DNA of 64,000 nt from Phanerodontia chrysosporium (Eukaryota > Basidiomycota > Agaricomycetes > Polyporales > Phanerochaetaceae), in NCBI GenBank assembly GCA_001910725.1, contig MJGA01000001.1, positions 496,001 through 560,000 of the forward strand, read 5' to 3'. The notes beneath the pieces were generated by a model. The model had not been told where the DNA came from. It searched no databases and worked only from the letters and a program-made list of their open reading frames with translations. Both the position numbers and the translations under genes were made by a program. Positions within the stretch are counted from its first letter, which is position 1. Every line of letters starts with the position of its first letter. Shown here one piece after another: positions 13,158-25,181 of the stretch.

Positions 13158-13713
13158 GTGTGCTTCCTAGGCCTTGGCTAGCTGGAGGTAGTGGACGAAG
13201 GAGAGGTACTCGGTGACGACTCCACGGTCTCGCATTCTTCACACCTTTTATAGGAAGGAAGTGGGAATGCGACTCGAAAGTGTGTGTTCGTGGGTTTGTA
13301 AACTGTGCCTCGGGCCGCTCCCACGGTTGACCCGAGGGTATACGTAGGAGCACCGGCAAGCTCATGCTGTTCATAAGGCCTTTGCGAAGGTTCGAGTGAC
13401 AACAGGCTTTCTCGAAGTCATCATTCGAGCGCAATCCTCTATCCTGGCATACCCTCCGGGGTAACTGAGCATTAGCAAGCAGCCTTGGTTCTTACTCTAG
13501 CCTGAAGCGTATCCGCCGGACGAGCCTCATGACATGGGACCCTGACATCGAGCTGGTCGGAAATCGGGATCCTGCGACTTGCAGCGCAGTCGCGTCCCGC
13601 GGGCATGCTATATCTGGCAACTACGATCAGTACTGACGCCATAGGCCTGCACCGTGCTTTGCCCTCGACGGTTTCGCAGACTTTGAAGAAACCAGGAGCA
13701 ACGCGGAAGTAAC
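13158..13713. other. bidirectional promoter region, SDR and HIS6
   Basis: This 556 bp stretch separates the divergent SDR and HIS6 genes and should hold both promoters. I see no gene in it. Confidence 0.5.
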
Positions 13714-14874
13714 ATGGCCGCCACACGGCGACACACGCTCTTCAGGCCGTGCATCGACCTGCACGACGGGCAGGTCAAGCAGATCGTCGGCGGGACGCTC
13801 TCCGACGCGCCCGAGTCACTCAAGACGAATTTTGTGGCCACGAAGCCGCCCGCGTACTATGCCACGCTCTACAGGGAGCACGGCCTCGACGGCGGGCATG
13901 TCATTATGCTCGGCAAGGGCAATGTCGACGCCGCGAAGGAGGCCTTGGCTGCGTGGCCTGGTACGTCTGTCTGCTCTCCTCCAGCACGCTCTCTTAATGC
14001 CACTTTTGCAGGTGGACTCCAGGTCGGTGGCGGCATCACCGACGCGAATTGTCAGGAGTGGATAGATGCTGGTGCTAGCAAGGTATACTCTGTCCATATC
14101 TGGCCTCCGTCGTATCTGACATATTCTCTCTAGGTCATAGTGACGTCTTTCCTGTTCCCCGACGGAAAGTTCGCCCTCGACAGACTGGACAGAATCTCCG
14201 GCCTCATCGGGAAAGAAAAACTGGTTGTGGACGTAAGGTCTGGCAGCCTCAGCTCGCAGGATCGTATTCTGACTTTCTCCTCAGCTGCCGACGGAAAGAT
14301 GACCGCTGGTTCGTCACCATGGACAAGTGGCAGCGGATCACGGAGATGGAGGTCTGCAAGGGTACGCAACGCCCCAGAACGTAGGCATCCGCTCTGACAC
14401 GCTGTGCGCAGAGTCGCTCGATATACTCGCAAAGCATTGTAGCGAGTTCTTGATCCACGCGGCGGACGTGGAAGGACTCTGCCAAGGCATCGACGAAGAG
14501 CTCGTCAAGAGTATGTCCTGTTGTGTTTGGCTTCTGTGGTCTATCTCAATCTCTTACGCACAGAGCTCGGTGAATGGGTTACAATACCCACGACCTACGC
14601 TGGCGGAGCAAAATGTGAGTGTCTCACTGCATCGCGCTGTCTCCTTGTTGCTCAGCTTGCAATCGCAGCTGTGTCCGACTTGGAACTTGTAGATAAGCTC
14701 TCCGGAGGAAAGGTTGACTTGACGTATGGGAGGTAAGCGACAAGCTGTGTCGCACACATTGCACTGCTCACACGAGTCATACGCAGCTCACTAGACATCT
14801 TTGGCGGCACTCTTGTCAAGTTCGACGACCTGGTGGTCTACAACACTGTAGCAAAGAGATTGATGGATTCTTAG
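13714..14874 (+). CDS. HIS6: ProFAR isomerase of histidine biosynthesis
   Basis: Eight exons (13714-13960, 14012-14082, 14134-14237, 14285-14361, 14412-14510, 14564-14614, 14669-14732, 14787-14874) give 266 residues, close to yeast His6. The enzyme isomerises ProFAR to PRFAR, the fourth step of the histidine pathway, using a TIM barrel. Visible motifs are [18 protein letters not shown] at the N-terminus (catalytic Asp), [29 protein letters not shown] and [16 protein letters not shown]. The exon 3 donor is GTCTGG, a weak site; using the stronger-looking GTAAGG five bases upstream would break the frame. No frame errors were found. Confidence 0.95.
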
Positions 14875-14944
14875 ATATCTCTCGTCCAGCATATCCACTG
14901 GAGCCCCTTGTGCAGAGCAGAGCGGAATATTAGCCCATGCTATC

Positions 14945-16924
14945 CTAGAACTTTGCAGACCGCATATGCCTTTCCGTCATCGCGTAGTCGACGTGGCTGT
15001 CCATCGCTGCCAGGCGCTTGGTGCTCCCCAGCGGACTGCGTTCCATCGACGGCACGAACGTGTTCGACGACCAGCTCTTCCCCTCCTTCAACAGCCGCGC
15101 CACCTTCTTCTGCAATGCCTTCCACGCCTCCTCCTCCTCCGCGAGTATCCGATACGTGTCCTCTCCCTTCACTTCTCCCGCCTCGATCTTCTTTTGGTGC
15201 TCGAGAACGCGCGTGACGAGGCTGACGATGCCGTTCGCGTACTGCACGCGGTGGTGGTTGAACTCCGCGCCCGCGCGCTCGTTGTCGAAGTGGACCGCGC
15301 CCTCGCGGAGGAGGTGCGTCATGTCGAAGTGGCACACGATGCGCAGGCACTGCCGGAGGTGCACGGGCTCGCCGGACGCGAGCGCCGTGCGCACGAGCAG
15401 CGAGACCGTGTTGAGGTGCACCGCGCGCGTGCGGTCCGACGAGGGCTGCGCGGGCTGCCGCCCGTCCAGGAAGCTGTCGCTCTCGATGCGCGTCATGAGC
15501 TCGAAGAGGCGCACCGCCGTCGTCCAGTCGCCGCCGAGCCAGCACGTCGTAAGCGCGAGCCGGTACATCGTCTCGGACGGCCAGACCACCTGCTCGGGCC
15601 GCTTGTTCAGCGCGGCCTCCCGGAGCATGAACTCGACGATCTCGAGGGCTTGAGCGGACTCGTTCATCGACCCGAATGACGCGTTTCGTACAAGGGCTCG
15701 CAGCGCGTGCTCGCAGTGCGAGACCTCGACGAGGTAGGGCAGCGTTTCCATCGCGCGCATCAAGTACTGCACAGCGAGCGAGTACTTCTTCGCGTGGACG
15801 CAAAGGTCGAGGAGTGCGTCGAGTAGGTAGGAGCTCATGGGTATTTGAGGGTCCCCAGCAGGTTCACCGGGGGGCGAATAGCCGACGTACTCGCGGAAAA
15901 TGTCGAACCCGAGGAGTTGGTCGGCAGGTCGGCCGTACCTGAGCAGATACAGGACGCTATGGATGAGATAGGAGTCGACCTCGTGTCCGTGCTTTGCGAA
16001 AGCCCTGAGCATCTGTCGCCAGATCACTCTTGCATCCGAGGCGTTTTGGAGGCGGACGTCGCCAGGTACCCCGGGAGGCAGAACCTTTCTTAGTTGCAAG
16101 GATCTGAAGACAGAGTGGTAGAAGTGGGGTGATAACCAGTGTAAGTCTTCCGCCTCTAGAAGGTTGTACACCTCGAACATCCGTTGGAAGTTCCCCGCTC
16201 GGCCGAGAATCAAGATATAGAATGTGGCTGGCGAGTCATTCAACTCTTTCGGTGTAAAACTCTTGCCCTTGAAAGTCGCAGCGAATTCTTTCCAGCTTTC
16301 GTAGAGTTTGTGCACGTTTTCGAGTTGCAATGAGTAGCGTGACCAATCATTCTCATTTATTGAAGCGTAGCCTCTCAACATGGTCGTGTAAGTGCTGTTG
16401 TCCGGTACAAAACCCCGTCGCTTCATCTAGGAGATGGTCAGATCTCGAAACCCGAGAAGACTGCTGCTGCTTACGTCGATGTAGAGCGTGTACGCGAGCT
16501 TGTACTTTTTCGCGTCCATGACATGCTTCAACAGGGTGTTCCAGACCACGACGTTTTGTGCATCGAGGGGCGCGTTCTTGACTAGATGTACTGCATCGTC
16601 CAGGTGGCCAGCTTGGGCGAGAGTTGTTGCGCGCCCTGCCAACACTGGTGGGCGGAGTTGCCGTGGCTGAGCTCGTTGCGGATTGTTGCGCCGAGTCGGT
16701 CGATATGACCGAGAGGAGTCACTCTTCCCCTGAGAGGGCTCTTGGTTCAGTTTCCATGAAGTGGGAGCGCGATGGAGCTGGTCGGCGATGGTAGAGCTGC
16801 TTGAACTTGAGGTCGCCCGAGAGGGTTCGCTGGCGTTTGTAATGGCGCGGGAAGCGTAGAAGGTGCGACGCAGGCCGTTCAGGCCGTTTCTAGCGGTGAC
16901 GATGGATTGAGCATGGCGAAACAT
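14945..16924 (-). CDS. pentatricopeptide-repeat protein, probably mitochondrial
   Basis: Two exons (16924-16475 and 16426-14945) join to 643 residues. The first 60 are Arg/Ser/Ala-rich and lack acidic residues, as in a mitochondrial presequence. The intron falls inside a clear PPR unit: VVWNTLLKHVMDAKKYKLAY, then TLYIDMKRRGFVPDNSTYTT. Further helical repeats follow (PATFYILILGRAGNFQRMFE), then a long helical C-terminal half without strong motifs. PPR proteins bind single-stranded organelle RNA and control its stability or translation. I do not recognise the orthologue. The gene starts 202 bp from the divergent FPGS gene and its 3' end is 70 bp from that of HIS6. Confidence 0.85.
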
Positions 16925-17126
16925 AAGAGGGCGGCGGACTGGGATGGTGGGAGGAAAGCAAAGCCTGCGAGGAGCGTCTGGTTTGCGGAGACGCCGAGGC
17001 GCGACTCATAATTCTCTGGAGACGCTCGTGGGGGACCACGACGTCCAAGGGAAATATTTCGATTCGCGAACAGCATCTCCGTAAAAATTGCGACTCGTTA
17101 TCGCAAGGCTCTCTGATGATGGCCAT

Positions 17127-19037
17127 ATGATGCTCGCAGGTCTCACACGCCTCCACGGAAGACTGCTCGCTCGCCTTTCTCTCCCAAACCACCACCCCGC
17201 CCTCGCCCGCCGAGCAATGTCTTCCGCTAGGTCCTACGCCGACGCCGTCGACCACCTCAATTCTCTCCAGAGCAATGCCGCCACCCTCGACGCCGTCCGC
17301 GCGTCTGGCGGCCGCCTCTCCGAGTTTGCCATCCCGGAGATGCTCGAGTACCTCGGCAGGATAGGCTACACGGTCAGTCCCACTGTGCTCATGCTTGTCC
17401 TACCCTTGCTCATCTCTTCGCTAGCCAGATGACCTGAACGCCCTGAATGTCATTCACGTCACGGGCACCAAGGGCAAGGGATCGACATGTGCATTCACAG
17501 ACTCGATCCTCCGCCACGTTAAGCCTGAGTGGAAAGTCGGTGCGCCCGCCCGTGTCGGTCATAGTGTACCTGATGCTAACCGCTTCCAAGGGCTCTACAC
17601 CTCCCCTCACCTGGTCGCGGTCCGCGAGCGCATCCGTATAAACGGTGCCCCAATATCCGAGGATGACTTTGCTCGCTTCTTCTTCGAAGTCTGGGACCGG
17701 CTGGACAAGAACGAAGTGGTGCGTCCCCAATACTGTTTCGCATCACCCATACCCACATGGCACTCCCCAGCGTGCCCATCCTAGCACACCGGCGAAGCCC
17801 GCCTACTTCCGTTTCGTAACGCTCGTCGCGTTCCACGCCTTTCTCTCCCTAAAGGTCGATGCCACGATCCTCGAGGTCGGCGTCGGTGGCGCGTACGACA
17901 GCACGAACATCGTCCCCCGCCCGGTCGTCGCAGGTGTGTCCGCACTCGGCATCGACCACGTCGGTGTCCTCGGCAAGACGATACCCGAGATAGCGTGGCA
18001 GAAGGCCGGCATATACAAGGCACGCGCCTCTTACACGTCCTCGGTAGACCGCGCGAGCTGACTTGTGTAGCCGGGCGTACCGGCGCTGACAGTCGAGCAG
18101 CCCGAGGAGGGAATGAAGGTCCTCGAGCAGCGCGCCGCCGAGCTCAAGGTGCGTCCTCTTCGCCTGCCGACAGCTCTGCACCGCTGACGGGCTCGCGCAG
18201 GCCTCCTCTTTCGAAGTCGTGCATCCGATACCGGCTCTGAGCACGATCCGACTCGGCCTCTCGGGCGCTCACCAGTACCAAAACGCCGCGCTCGCTGTGC
18301 GCCTCGCGCAGAAGTTCCTCTTCCTCCAGGCGGGCATCCCGCCCGCGCCAGCGGACGAGCTGCCGGAGACGTACGTGGCGGCTCTCGCGGCGGCGCGCTG
18401 GCCCGGCCGATGCCAGACCGTGCAGGACCCCGCGCACGCAGGCACGACATGGTTCCTCGACGGCGCGCACACGCTCGAGAGCCTCGACTGCTGTATGCGC
18501 TGGTTCGTGTCCCCGGAGGCGGCCCTCCGGACCCCGCCCGCGGAGCGGCCGCGGCGCGTGCTCATCTTCAACTGCACGGCGGGGCGCACGGGGGCGAGTT
18601 TCCTTGATGCGATGCTCGAGGGTATCGAGAGCCTCCTCAAGACGCACGGGCGAGAGGGCGAGAGCAAGGAGACGTTCTTCGATCAGGTTGTGTTCTGCAC
18701 GAACGTGACGTACGCGAGTGGCAGCTACAAGGGCGGTGCGTAGCCTTCCATATCAATATCCTTGCACCTGTCTGAGACCTCGACGATAGATCTCACAAGC
18801 AAGAACGTACACGAGCACGACCTAGCGGCGCTCAAGACGCAGAACGAGCTTGCCGACGCGTGGCGCAGCCTGGTACCCTCGTTCCCTGCAGAGCGCCTGC
18901 ACGTCCTGCCCTCGGTCGAGCACGCTGTGAATGTCGTCCGGCAAGAGGTCTCGCCTGTCGATGTCCTTGTTGCGGGCAGCCTGCACCTTGTCGGCGGCGT
19001 CATCGAGGTGGCCGGTCTCAAGGACGTTGCGCTCTAA
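17127..19037 (+). CDS. MET7: folylpolyglutamate synthase
   Basis: Seven exons (17127-17372, 17425-17539, 17591-17718, 17771-18019, 18071-18148, 18201-18735, 18790-19037) give 532 residues without a frame error. The enzyme adds gamma-linked glutamates to folates, retaining them in cytosol and mitochondria. The ATP P-loop GTKGKGST is at residues 96-103. Also seen are LYTSPHLVAVRERIRING, LEVGVGGAYDSTN, GIDHVGVLGKTIPEIAWQKA and DGAHTLESLDCC. Adjacent ATGs at 17127 and 17130 open an Arg/Leu-rich leader; an in-frame ATG at 17217 (MSSARSYADAV) would drop it, suggesting mitochondrial and cytosolic forms. Intron 18020-18070 has a GC donor. Confidence 0.95.
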
Positions 19038-19445
19038 TTCACTTGCGTCTCTCATTTCATTGTGTTTTCTTTGGATGTTCATGGGCTGGTTCTATCATAG
19101 ATTTCACCATCATCTATCATGTGTATACTCCTAGACTATGCCTTCTCAACAAGGCGATACGTCCCTTCAACGGGCAGATGCATCTTTTCGATGTACATAA
19201 TACAGGCGTAATGTACAATAGTAGCAATGCATATTCACTGTTATTCGAGCCATCAGTCCGTGAGGAACATTGATCACCGATTCAAAACTTTTATTTTCTT
19301 ACTGTTCATTGGATGCGCGATTTGCGTCCATGGAGGCAGAACTGAGAAACGATCAATACGGCACAGACATCCGAGTCGTATACGTAGTCCGTGATTATTG
19401 TGTCCGTCCAAATTCACTGGGTATATGAGAGAGGTTTCGAGCAAG
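19038..19445. other. convergent intergenic region
   Basis: AT-richer 3' flanks of FPGS (+) and the convergent minus-strand gene. No gene is seen. Confidence 0.5.
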
Positions 19446-21761
19446 CTAGCGTGTATGGAAGATATCGAAGGCGATCGTCATCCCAACGGGCCTATCGCGG
19501 GTCCAAAGTATAGCGCGACGAAGAAGCTCCTGCAGGTTCTGAGCCCGAAGGGAGCGTAGGCGGCGCAGAGTAAGGTCTGTACGCATCTGCGGCGGACGAT
19601 CCACTCGCAGCCCGAGCGCATACCCGCCCGACTGGCCGAACCCCATCAAGGGTGGGGAGAGCATCTGCTGGTGCGGCCCCGGCATGGTCAACAACGGCTG
19701 GGGCTCGACGGGGCTGGTAACAGCGTATGTGACCGGCACCGGCCCAATCGACGTCAGCGACTCGACGCGAAGCACCGTGGGCGGCGAGTGCAACAGCTGG
19801 TTCCCTGCGAGGCTCGGCCGCGTCGGTGAGCTCGACCTCGCGCGTTTCCTCCGCGCATTCTCGCGCTGCGCGGCGAGCGTAACCGTCTTGCCTGCTCTGC
19901 TGCGCGAGCCGGAGCCGCTGCGAGGCTCCTGCGGGTGTGTGGACACACGGTCAGTCGTCGCCTTCACTGGAGATGAGACTGGAGAAGAGGAACCGTCGCA
20001 CCTTCTTAACCCCAGAACGCTTCTTCGAGTGGTCCTTCCGAGGCTGCCCCCGTTTCTTCGCGCTGTTTGGCGTAGAGCTGCCAGAGGTCGACGGCGAGCC
20101 ATTGCGCGGGGCCGTCATGTCAGCTCGTGGCTTGGCCGATGGCCACTCCGGGAGGGGCGAAGTGGAGGAGTATCCAGATGTGTCGCCCTCGCCCTCGCTC
20201 CAGTAAGTGTGAAGTTCCATCGCGACATCCTGAACCTCGTCGGGTTGGATATCAGCGGGTTGGGTGTCAGAGAAAACGAGCTGCTCGGGTGGGAGAAAGT
20301 ATCCAACTGTGAACAGGATTAGCACCTAATGGAAGTATTCTAGGTTGACATTGTGCATACCACCGTTCTCATCCACTACGATCAGAGGTCGTGCTACCTT
20401 CAGAGCAGAGACAATGTCCGAGTTATCCGGCCATTCCGCTGGGATAATGCCCAGTGAGCTAACTGCGCGTTGGTCGCAAGGATATACAAGGTATACATAC
20501 CCGGAGGTAGGACTCTGTAGAGGTCATCATGGGATACAATTGCGCTCGTTGCGGGGGAGTTCTGGGCAGATTGGTTGGTTGAATACCGTAGGCAGCTTTA
20601 ATAGTCTTACAGAGAGGATATATTCCATACACGCATCCAGCGGGTCGTTCCGCTAAGTATACACCAGTCAGTTTAACGCTGAACTGCAGAGCACTGGGAA
20701 TACACCTCTGATACCGTCTCCGGCATCTCTATCGCCTCATAATCTTCACCACCTGACTCATCCTCGACGCGAACCGCTACCTAGTGTCAGTATTTATAGA
20801 GACGTATAGACACCCCGCCAACCTGCAGAAGACTCCGTGTCGTTCCATCGATCATAGTCCTGCGGCTCCGCCTGCGCGATGGGCCTTCGCGGCAGGAAAC
20901 CAAGGCGTCGTTGCATCTTGTAATAACGCACGAAGAGACACTGGTCGAGCTGCTTGTTGTGCTCGTCGGGGCGGGCGCTGAGGCGGTACGACGGGCTCGC
21001 GTCGACGCCCTCGGCGATGTCGACGGATACGCTGATGTCCGCGAGCGGGACGTCCTGCGTCGCGAGCGCGAGCGCGTGGGACGCGCCGCCGCTGTGCACG
21101 GCGGCGAGCGCCCAGCTGTCCGTCTTCACCCAGCCGTTCACGAGCACGATGTCCTCCTTGTCGAGCGCGACGTCCGCGGCCTCGGCGAACGCGAACCACG
21201 AGAGCCAGTGCTCGAGCATGTACCGCCGGAACGCCTCGCAGTTGTGCACAACCCAGGACGTCGGCGGCGAGCCCGGGACCGCCAGCGCGCCCTGCTCCTG
21301 CGTGCACTTGAACGCGTAGGACAGCCCGGCGTGCGCGCTGCTCGGACATGCGTGTCAGCCGGGGGCGGCACCGGACTATCGAGGGTGACATACGCTGCCG
21401 CGACCGTGGCCGCTACCGAGACGCGGGATATAGACCGGCTGAACATAGGGATTGCGGCGCAATAGTTGGGCCTCCTCGTGAGGAAGCGGCTCTTGTCGTA
21501 TGTGAGGGGGCGGAAGCCGACAGGCACTTGGCCCCTGTTGACAGGATGGTCCTTGTCGCAGAGAGCGTTGAACAACCTCTTGAAGTTCCCTCCACGGTCA
21601 AAGTACCCGACGTCGCCTATGAGTATGTTCTCTTCTCTGCCGTACTCGCGGTCCTCGATGAAGTTCTGCCGTCCAGGAGACGTGTCCGGCTCGGGGAACC
21701 AGAGCGGTTCGCCGTGCCCCAGCCTGCGGAGTTCTTCGGCGTAGATCTGAGGTGCAGACAT
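19446..21761 (-). CDS. lineage-restricted protein of unknown function
   Basis: A multi-exon minus-strand gene of about 600 residues. The start MSAPQIYAEELRRLGHGEPL leads to WFPEPDTSPG, ILIGDVGYFDRGGNFKRLFN and CDKDHPVNRGQVPVGFRPL. I recall many Agaricomycete paralogues with the pattern IYA..L..LGYG.PLW.PEP...IGDVG. The middle has YAFKCTQEQGALAV, DIVLVNGWVKTDSWALAAVH and LDQCLFVRYYKMQRRLGFLP. The C-terminal third adds LYRVLP...WPDNSDIVSAL and ARPLIVVDENGGVGYF, then a basic Ser/Arg-rich tail ending FDIFHTR. Introns recognised include 21338-21393, and one near 19.95-20.02 kb that reconciles two frames. An in-frame ATG at 21821 could extend the protein by 20 residues. No function is known to me; the repeated 'alarm-like' motifs suggest a folded domain. 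Confidence 0.75.
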
Positions 21762-22550
21762 TGGGAAAGCAATGAGTGGAGTGTCTTGTGGGGGAGGAAA
21801 ATGAAACCCGCATTGACCCATGCCCCTTATACCTCATGCCCAGGATACCAGCTCTATACCAATCGATGCCCAAAGGAGAACCTATGCTGTGCAGCGTACA
21901 ATACCCATGTAGCGGCATGAAAATCTGAGGCCTCGAGGCACGCACTCGTTTGTTTAGAGAAGACGGCAGGCACACAGCCCCTACGAACAAGCTCGACACG
22001 AGGATATTACGAGGGACTCACCACAACGCTGCCGTTCCACCACACTGAGAACTGGGCTGACTGATCGTATAGCAGCATACCATGCACGGTGGTGAAATGC
22101 CACGTACGCCCGCAGACCACTGCAGGACGTCTTCAACGGTTCTCCGTTCGCTACCCCTGTTACGAAGAGGTTAGCTCACGCAAGTGTTTGGTATACCAGA
22201 ACCGAGTATACGCACCGTACTACTAGTAGCACTTGAGTGTACCGCCTCTGATGCTACGCAGAATACAACATGCCTCGAGGCTACTACACTCAACGCGCAA
22301 ATGCCCCCGAGTGGCTTGCTCTCGTACCTTCTAGGAGACGTTCTCCTACACAGGTTCGGAGGTCATCAGGCCCCAGGTTCAGAGCGATATACATCGCTCC
22401 GGATGATCAACAGAAGAGTATGGTAAGGCGTCTCGAAAGTGCGTGTCCGCTTTAGGCAGGTGACCAAGAACAGCGAAAGAAAGCGTAAATTCCAGATTTT
22501 AGTGGACTATGATACAGGGCATCCTGATTCCAGGGTCAGAAACAGCACGA
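21762..22550. other. intergenic, no gene seen
   Basis: About 790 bp between two minus-strand genes. An unsupported short plus-strand frame exists near 22.26 kb. The stretch presumably contains the promoter of the upstream unknown gene and the 3' UTR of the transhydrogenase gene. Confidence 0.45.
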
Positions 22551-24513
22551 CTAGTACGACATCGACTGCTCAATGATGCGCGTGAGGTGCTCCCGCCCGT
22601 CCTCGCCCGCGACGTCGCCGACGCCGGGCGCGAGGTCGAGCACGCGCCGCTGCGGGAGCGTGCCCTCGACGAGCCGCGGGATATCGGCGTTCGTGTACCC
22701 GACCGCGGTGAGCCCGCGCGGGACGTCGATGGCGTCGAGGAAGCGCGCGATCGCCTCGTAGAGGTGCGCGCCGATCGCCGCGTCCGGGATCGAGGCGATG
22801 GACGGGTCCGTCGGCGTCGTGTGCCGGAAGATGGCGAGCGCCTCGCGGTGCCGCGACGGCGCGGACGGCGCGGTGAACTGGAAGACGGCAGGGCCAGTCA
22901 GGGCGACGCTGGACGGGGAGCGGTGAGTGCACGCGCGGGGGTTTTGGAGGTGCGGGAGGAGCTTACGTGACACCGTGGGGGATGATGGGATGGTCGACCT
23001 TGTACCCAGGGTGCTGCCACTTTGGCCCAGTCTTGTTCAAGCCAGAGATCTGAATGTCCAGTTAGCTTCAGGTAGTTTGGTCAAGCTCGACTGGAGGTCT
23101 TACAGGATAGCTGATACCGTGGCACAGATGCACGCCTGCATTACCGAAGCCGATGCCTGCAAACGAAGCTGCGAGTCTGACATACTCTTGAATTCATCGA
23201 CCGAATCGTTGAAGAATGAGACTTACAGCATTTGCCTCATAGCCTCGTAATCGCTCTGGTCCTTTGCAACACGAGGAAGCATTTCCACGGTGGTCCTCAG
23301 GGCCCAGATGGAGAAGACGTCAGCGACGGGATTGCTTCCCTGGTACGCTGGCCGCAGGATGGGGTTTGCCGGCCGAGGTGTGCGCTCAGTATAGGGAATC
23401 GCTGTGTAGCTCTCCAAGCTATGGAACAAGACATCGAGCCCCGCGCTGATGTGCAGCTCTGCAGCAGCGCGTGAGCGCCGGGCAAGGCTGCAAAGAATTC
23501 GGCGTACCTCGCGAGCAGCTTCGCGTGTTCATGGTGTCCACGATACCAAGGACAGGCTTCAGGGCACGATTTGCGATACCGGTCTTGAAGTTCATAGAAG
23601 TGATGTCGAGGATAGCGGTACCCGTCGTTTCAGAGCCGGTACCCGCAGTGGTGGGAACAGCGATTAATGGCCGGAGCTTCTGCTCGATTGGCAGACCCTT
23701 GCCGACTGGGGCGTTGATAAAGTCAAATAGGTCAGAATCCTTGTAGACAGTGAACCTGGTGAGCGCGTCAGCTGGACAGGAGACTCTTCAGGGTCGTGAA
23801 ACGTACAGGTTCGCGGCCTTGGCGGTGTCCATGACACTCCCACCACCCACGCTGTGGGAGATGTATGAGCATAGAGTTTGCACCCCATAGTAAGAGGGAC
23901 GCACGCGAGGAAGTGACTGCAGTCGTGCTGCCGTGACCATGCAATGGCATCCCGCCAGCTCGCCTCCGTCGGCTCCGCTACGACCCTGTCGTACACTTCG
24001 AAAGGGAGATCCTTCTGGGCTTCCAGCGCCGCTATTGCCTGTTCTGTGGTTAAACTCTGGCTTGAGATCGTAGAAGCGCACACACCATCTTCATGGCGGG
24101 CAGCTGCTTGACATTGGGGTCCGTGAAGACCGCAACCTGAGAATGGGGTCACACGGGGCTACGGAGGGGCACACAACTGGGAGCACGCACCTTGGTCGCC
24201 TTCATGTTCTTCAGATCCATACCGACTTCACGCGTCACGCCCTCGCCGAAACGCAGGTTGGCGGCAGCGACCTGCGACGCGTGCGGGATGAGCATGGGGC
24301 CGCCTCCGCAGCGCAGGACGCACGCACCTCGAACGCATACTCCTTCTCGGGCGGCGGGGCGTCCACGGGGGTCGCGTACTTGCGCATCTGGCTGAGGGCC
24401 TGGAGGGGGTTGTGGGCGCCGCCGGAGCGGCAGCCGTGGCAGGGGCACGCGGAGTGCTGCACGGCGTTGAGGAGGCGGCGGATGGAGCCCCGGGACGCAA
24501 CCTTGGAGGACAT
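22551..24513 (-). CDS. hydroxyacid-oxoacid transhydrogenase, iron-dependent alcohol dehydrogenase family, mitochondrial
   Basis: About ten exons join in frame from ATG 24513 to TAG 22551-22553, about 480 residues. The family (ADHFE1/HOT) couples oxidation of a 4-hydroxyacid to reduction of 2-oxoglutarate, giving D-2-hydroxyglutarate. The N-terminus (MSSKVASRGSIRRLLNAVQH) is a likely mitochondrial presequence. Motifs are RFGEGVTREVGMDLKNMKAT, FTDPNV, GGGSVMDTAKAANL, LIAVPTTAGTGSETTGTA, GLDVLFHSLESYTA and GIGFGNAGVHLCHGISYP, the last two carrying metal-binding histidines. One acceptor had to be placed at 23175 (after GTCAG), not the more obvious AG seven bases later, to keep the frame. It is divergent from the aspartic protease gene. 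Confidence 0.9.
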
Positions 24514-25181
24514 GCTGGCGTGGGTGCTGGGTGGCGAGCGGGGCGTGGACAGGAGAGCCGGTATTTATGGGGCTGCGCGGGCCATGGAACCGACCCGGAA
24601 ACGTCCCAAGCGGAATCCGGGAGGAGGATCACGAGAACGCTCGCGGGCGGGTCGTCTCACGTGTCCGTGTGCGGTAGCGGAGGCGTAGCGGACGTCCTCT
24701 CCGAAACCTTTGCGTTCAGACTCCCTTCAGGAGGTCCATGTCAGTTGGCGACAAGCGGTCTGCATGTTTCCGACAACACGTCCAGTGCAGTATAGAATGT
24801 AGCTTCAGTCAAAGCACGTGGCTGCAAGCACACGCGTCGCAGTCTGGTGCGTATGCGCACTCGTCTACGTTGCGATAGTAACAGCACGCCTGAGCGCATT
24901 CAAACCGTGGGAACAAGCCAACGCTTATCGTCGCTAAGCCAACTTTAAAAGCTGATTGAAGCCGCCATCAGACCAGGCACGAAGGGGGGGAGAATACAAT
25001 GTGATCAGACCGTGCACGACCGTCGGCCCTTTCTGCAGGCCTCCGTGCTGCCAGCTCTTGCCGTTGCGCTCTGTACACTGTCCTTTCTCCAGGCGTCGCT
25101 CTCGGACACCCCATCGGTCGCTCCTGCATACCCTCTCTTTGCCAGTCACTCCTTCGGTTCCGGCACATATACCCCGCGCCC
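24514..25181. other. bidirectional promoter region, transhydrogenase and protease
   Basis: 668 bp between divergent genes. Two CACGTG hexamers occur (near 24.66 and 24.82 kb). No gene is seen. Confidence 0.45.

Noticed and set aside
14966..15679. Long plus-strand open frames opposite the PPR gene
   Set aside because: They are antisense shadows of a GC-rich coding exon, with Arg/Ala-rich composition and no motifs.
22259..22456. Small plus-strand frame that could be a gene
   Set aside because: About 60 residues, no homology that I recognise, no promoter or splice evidence.
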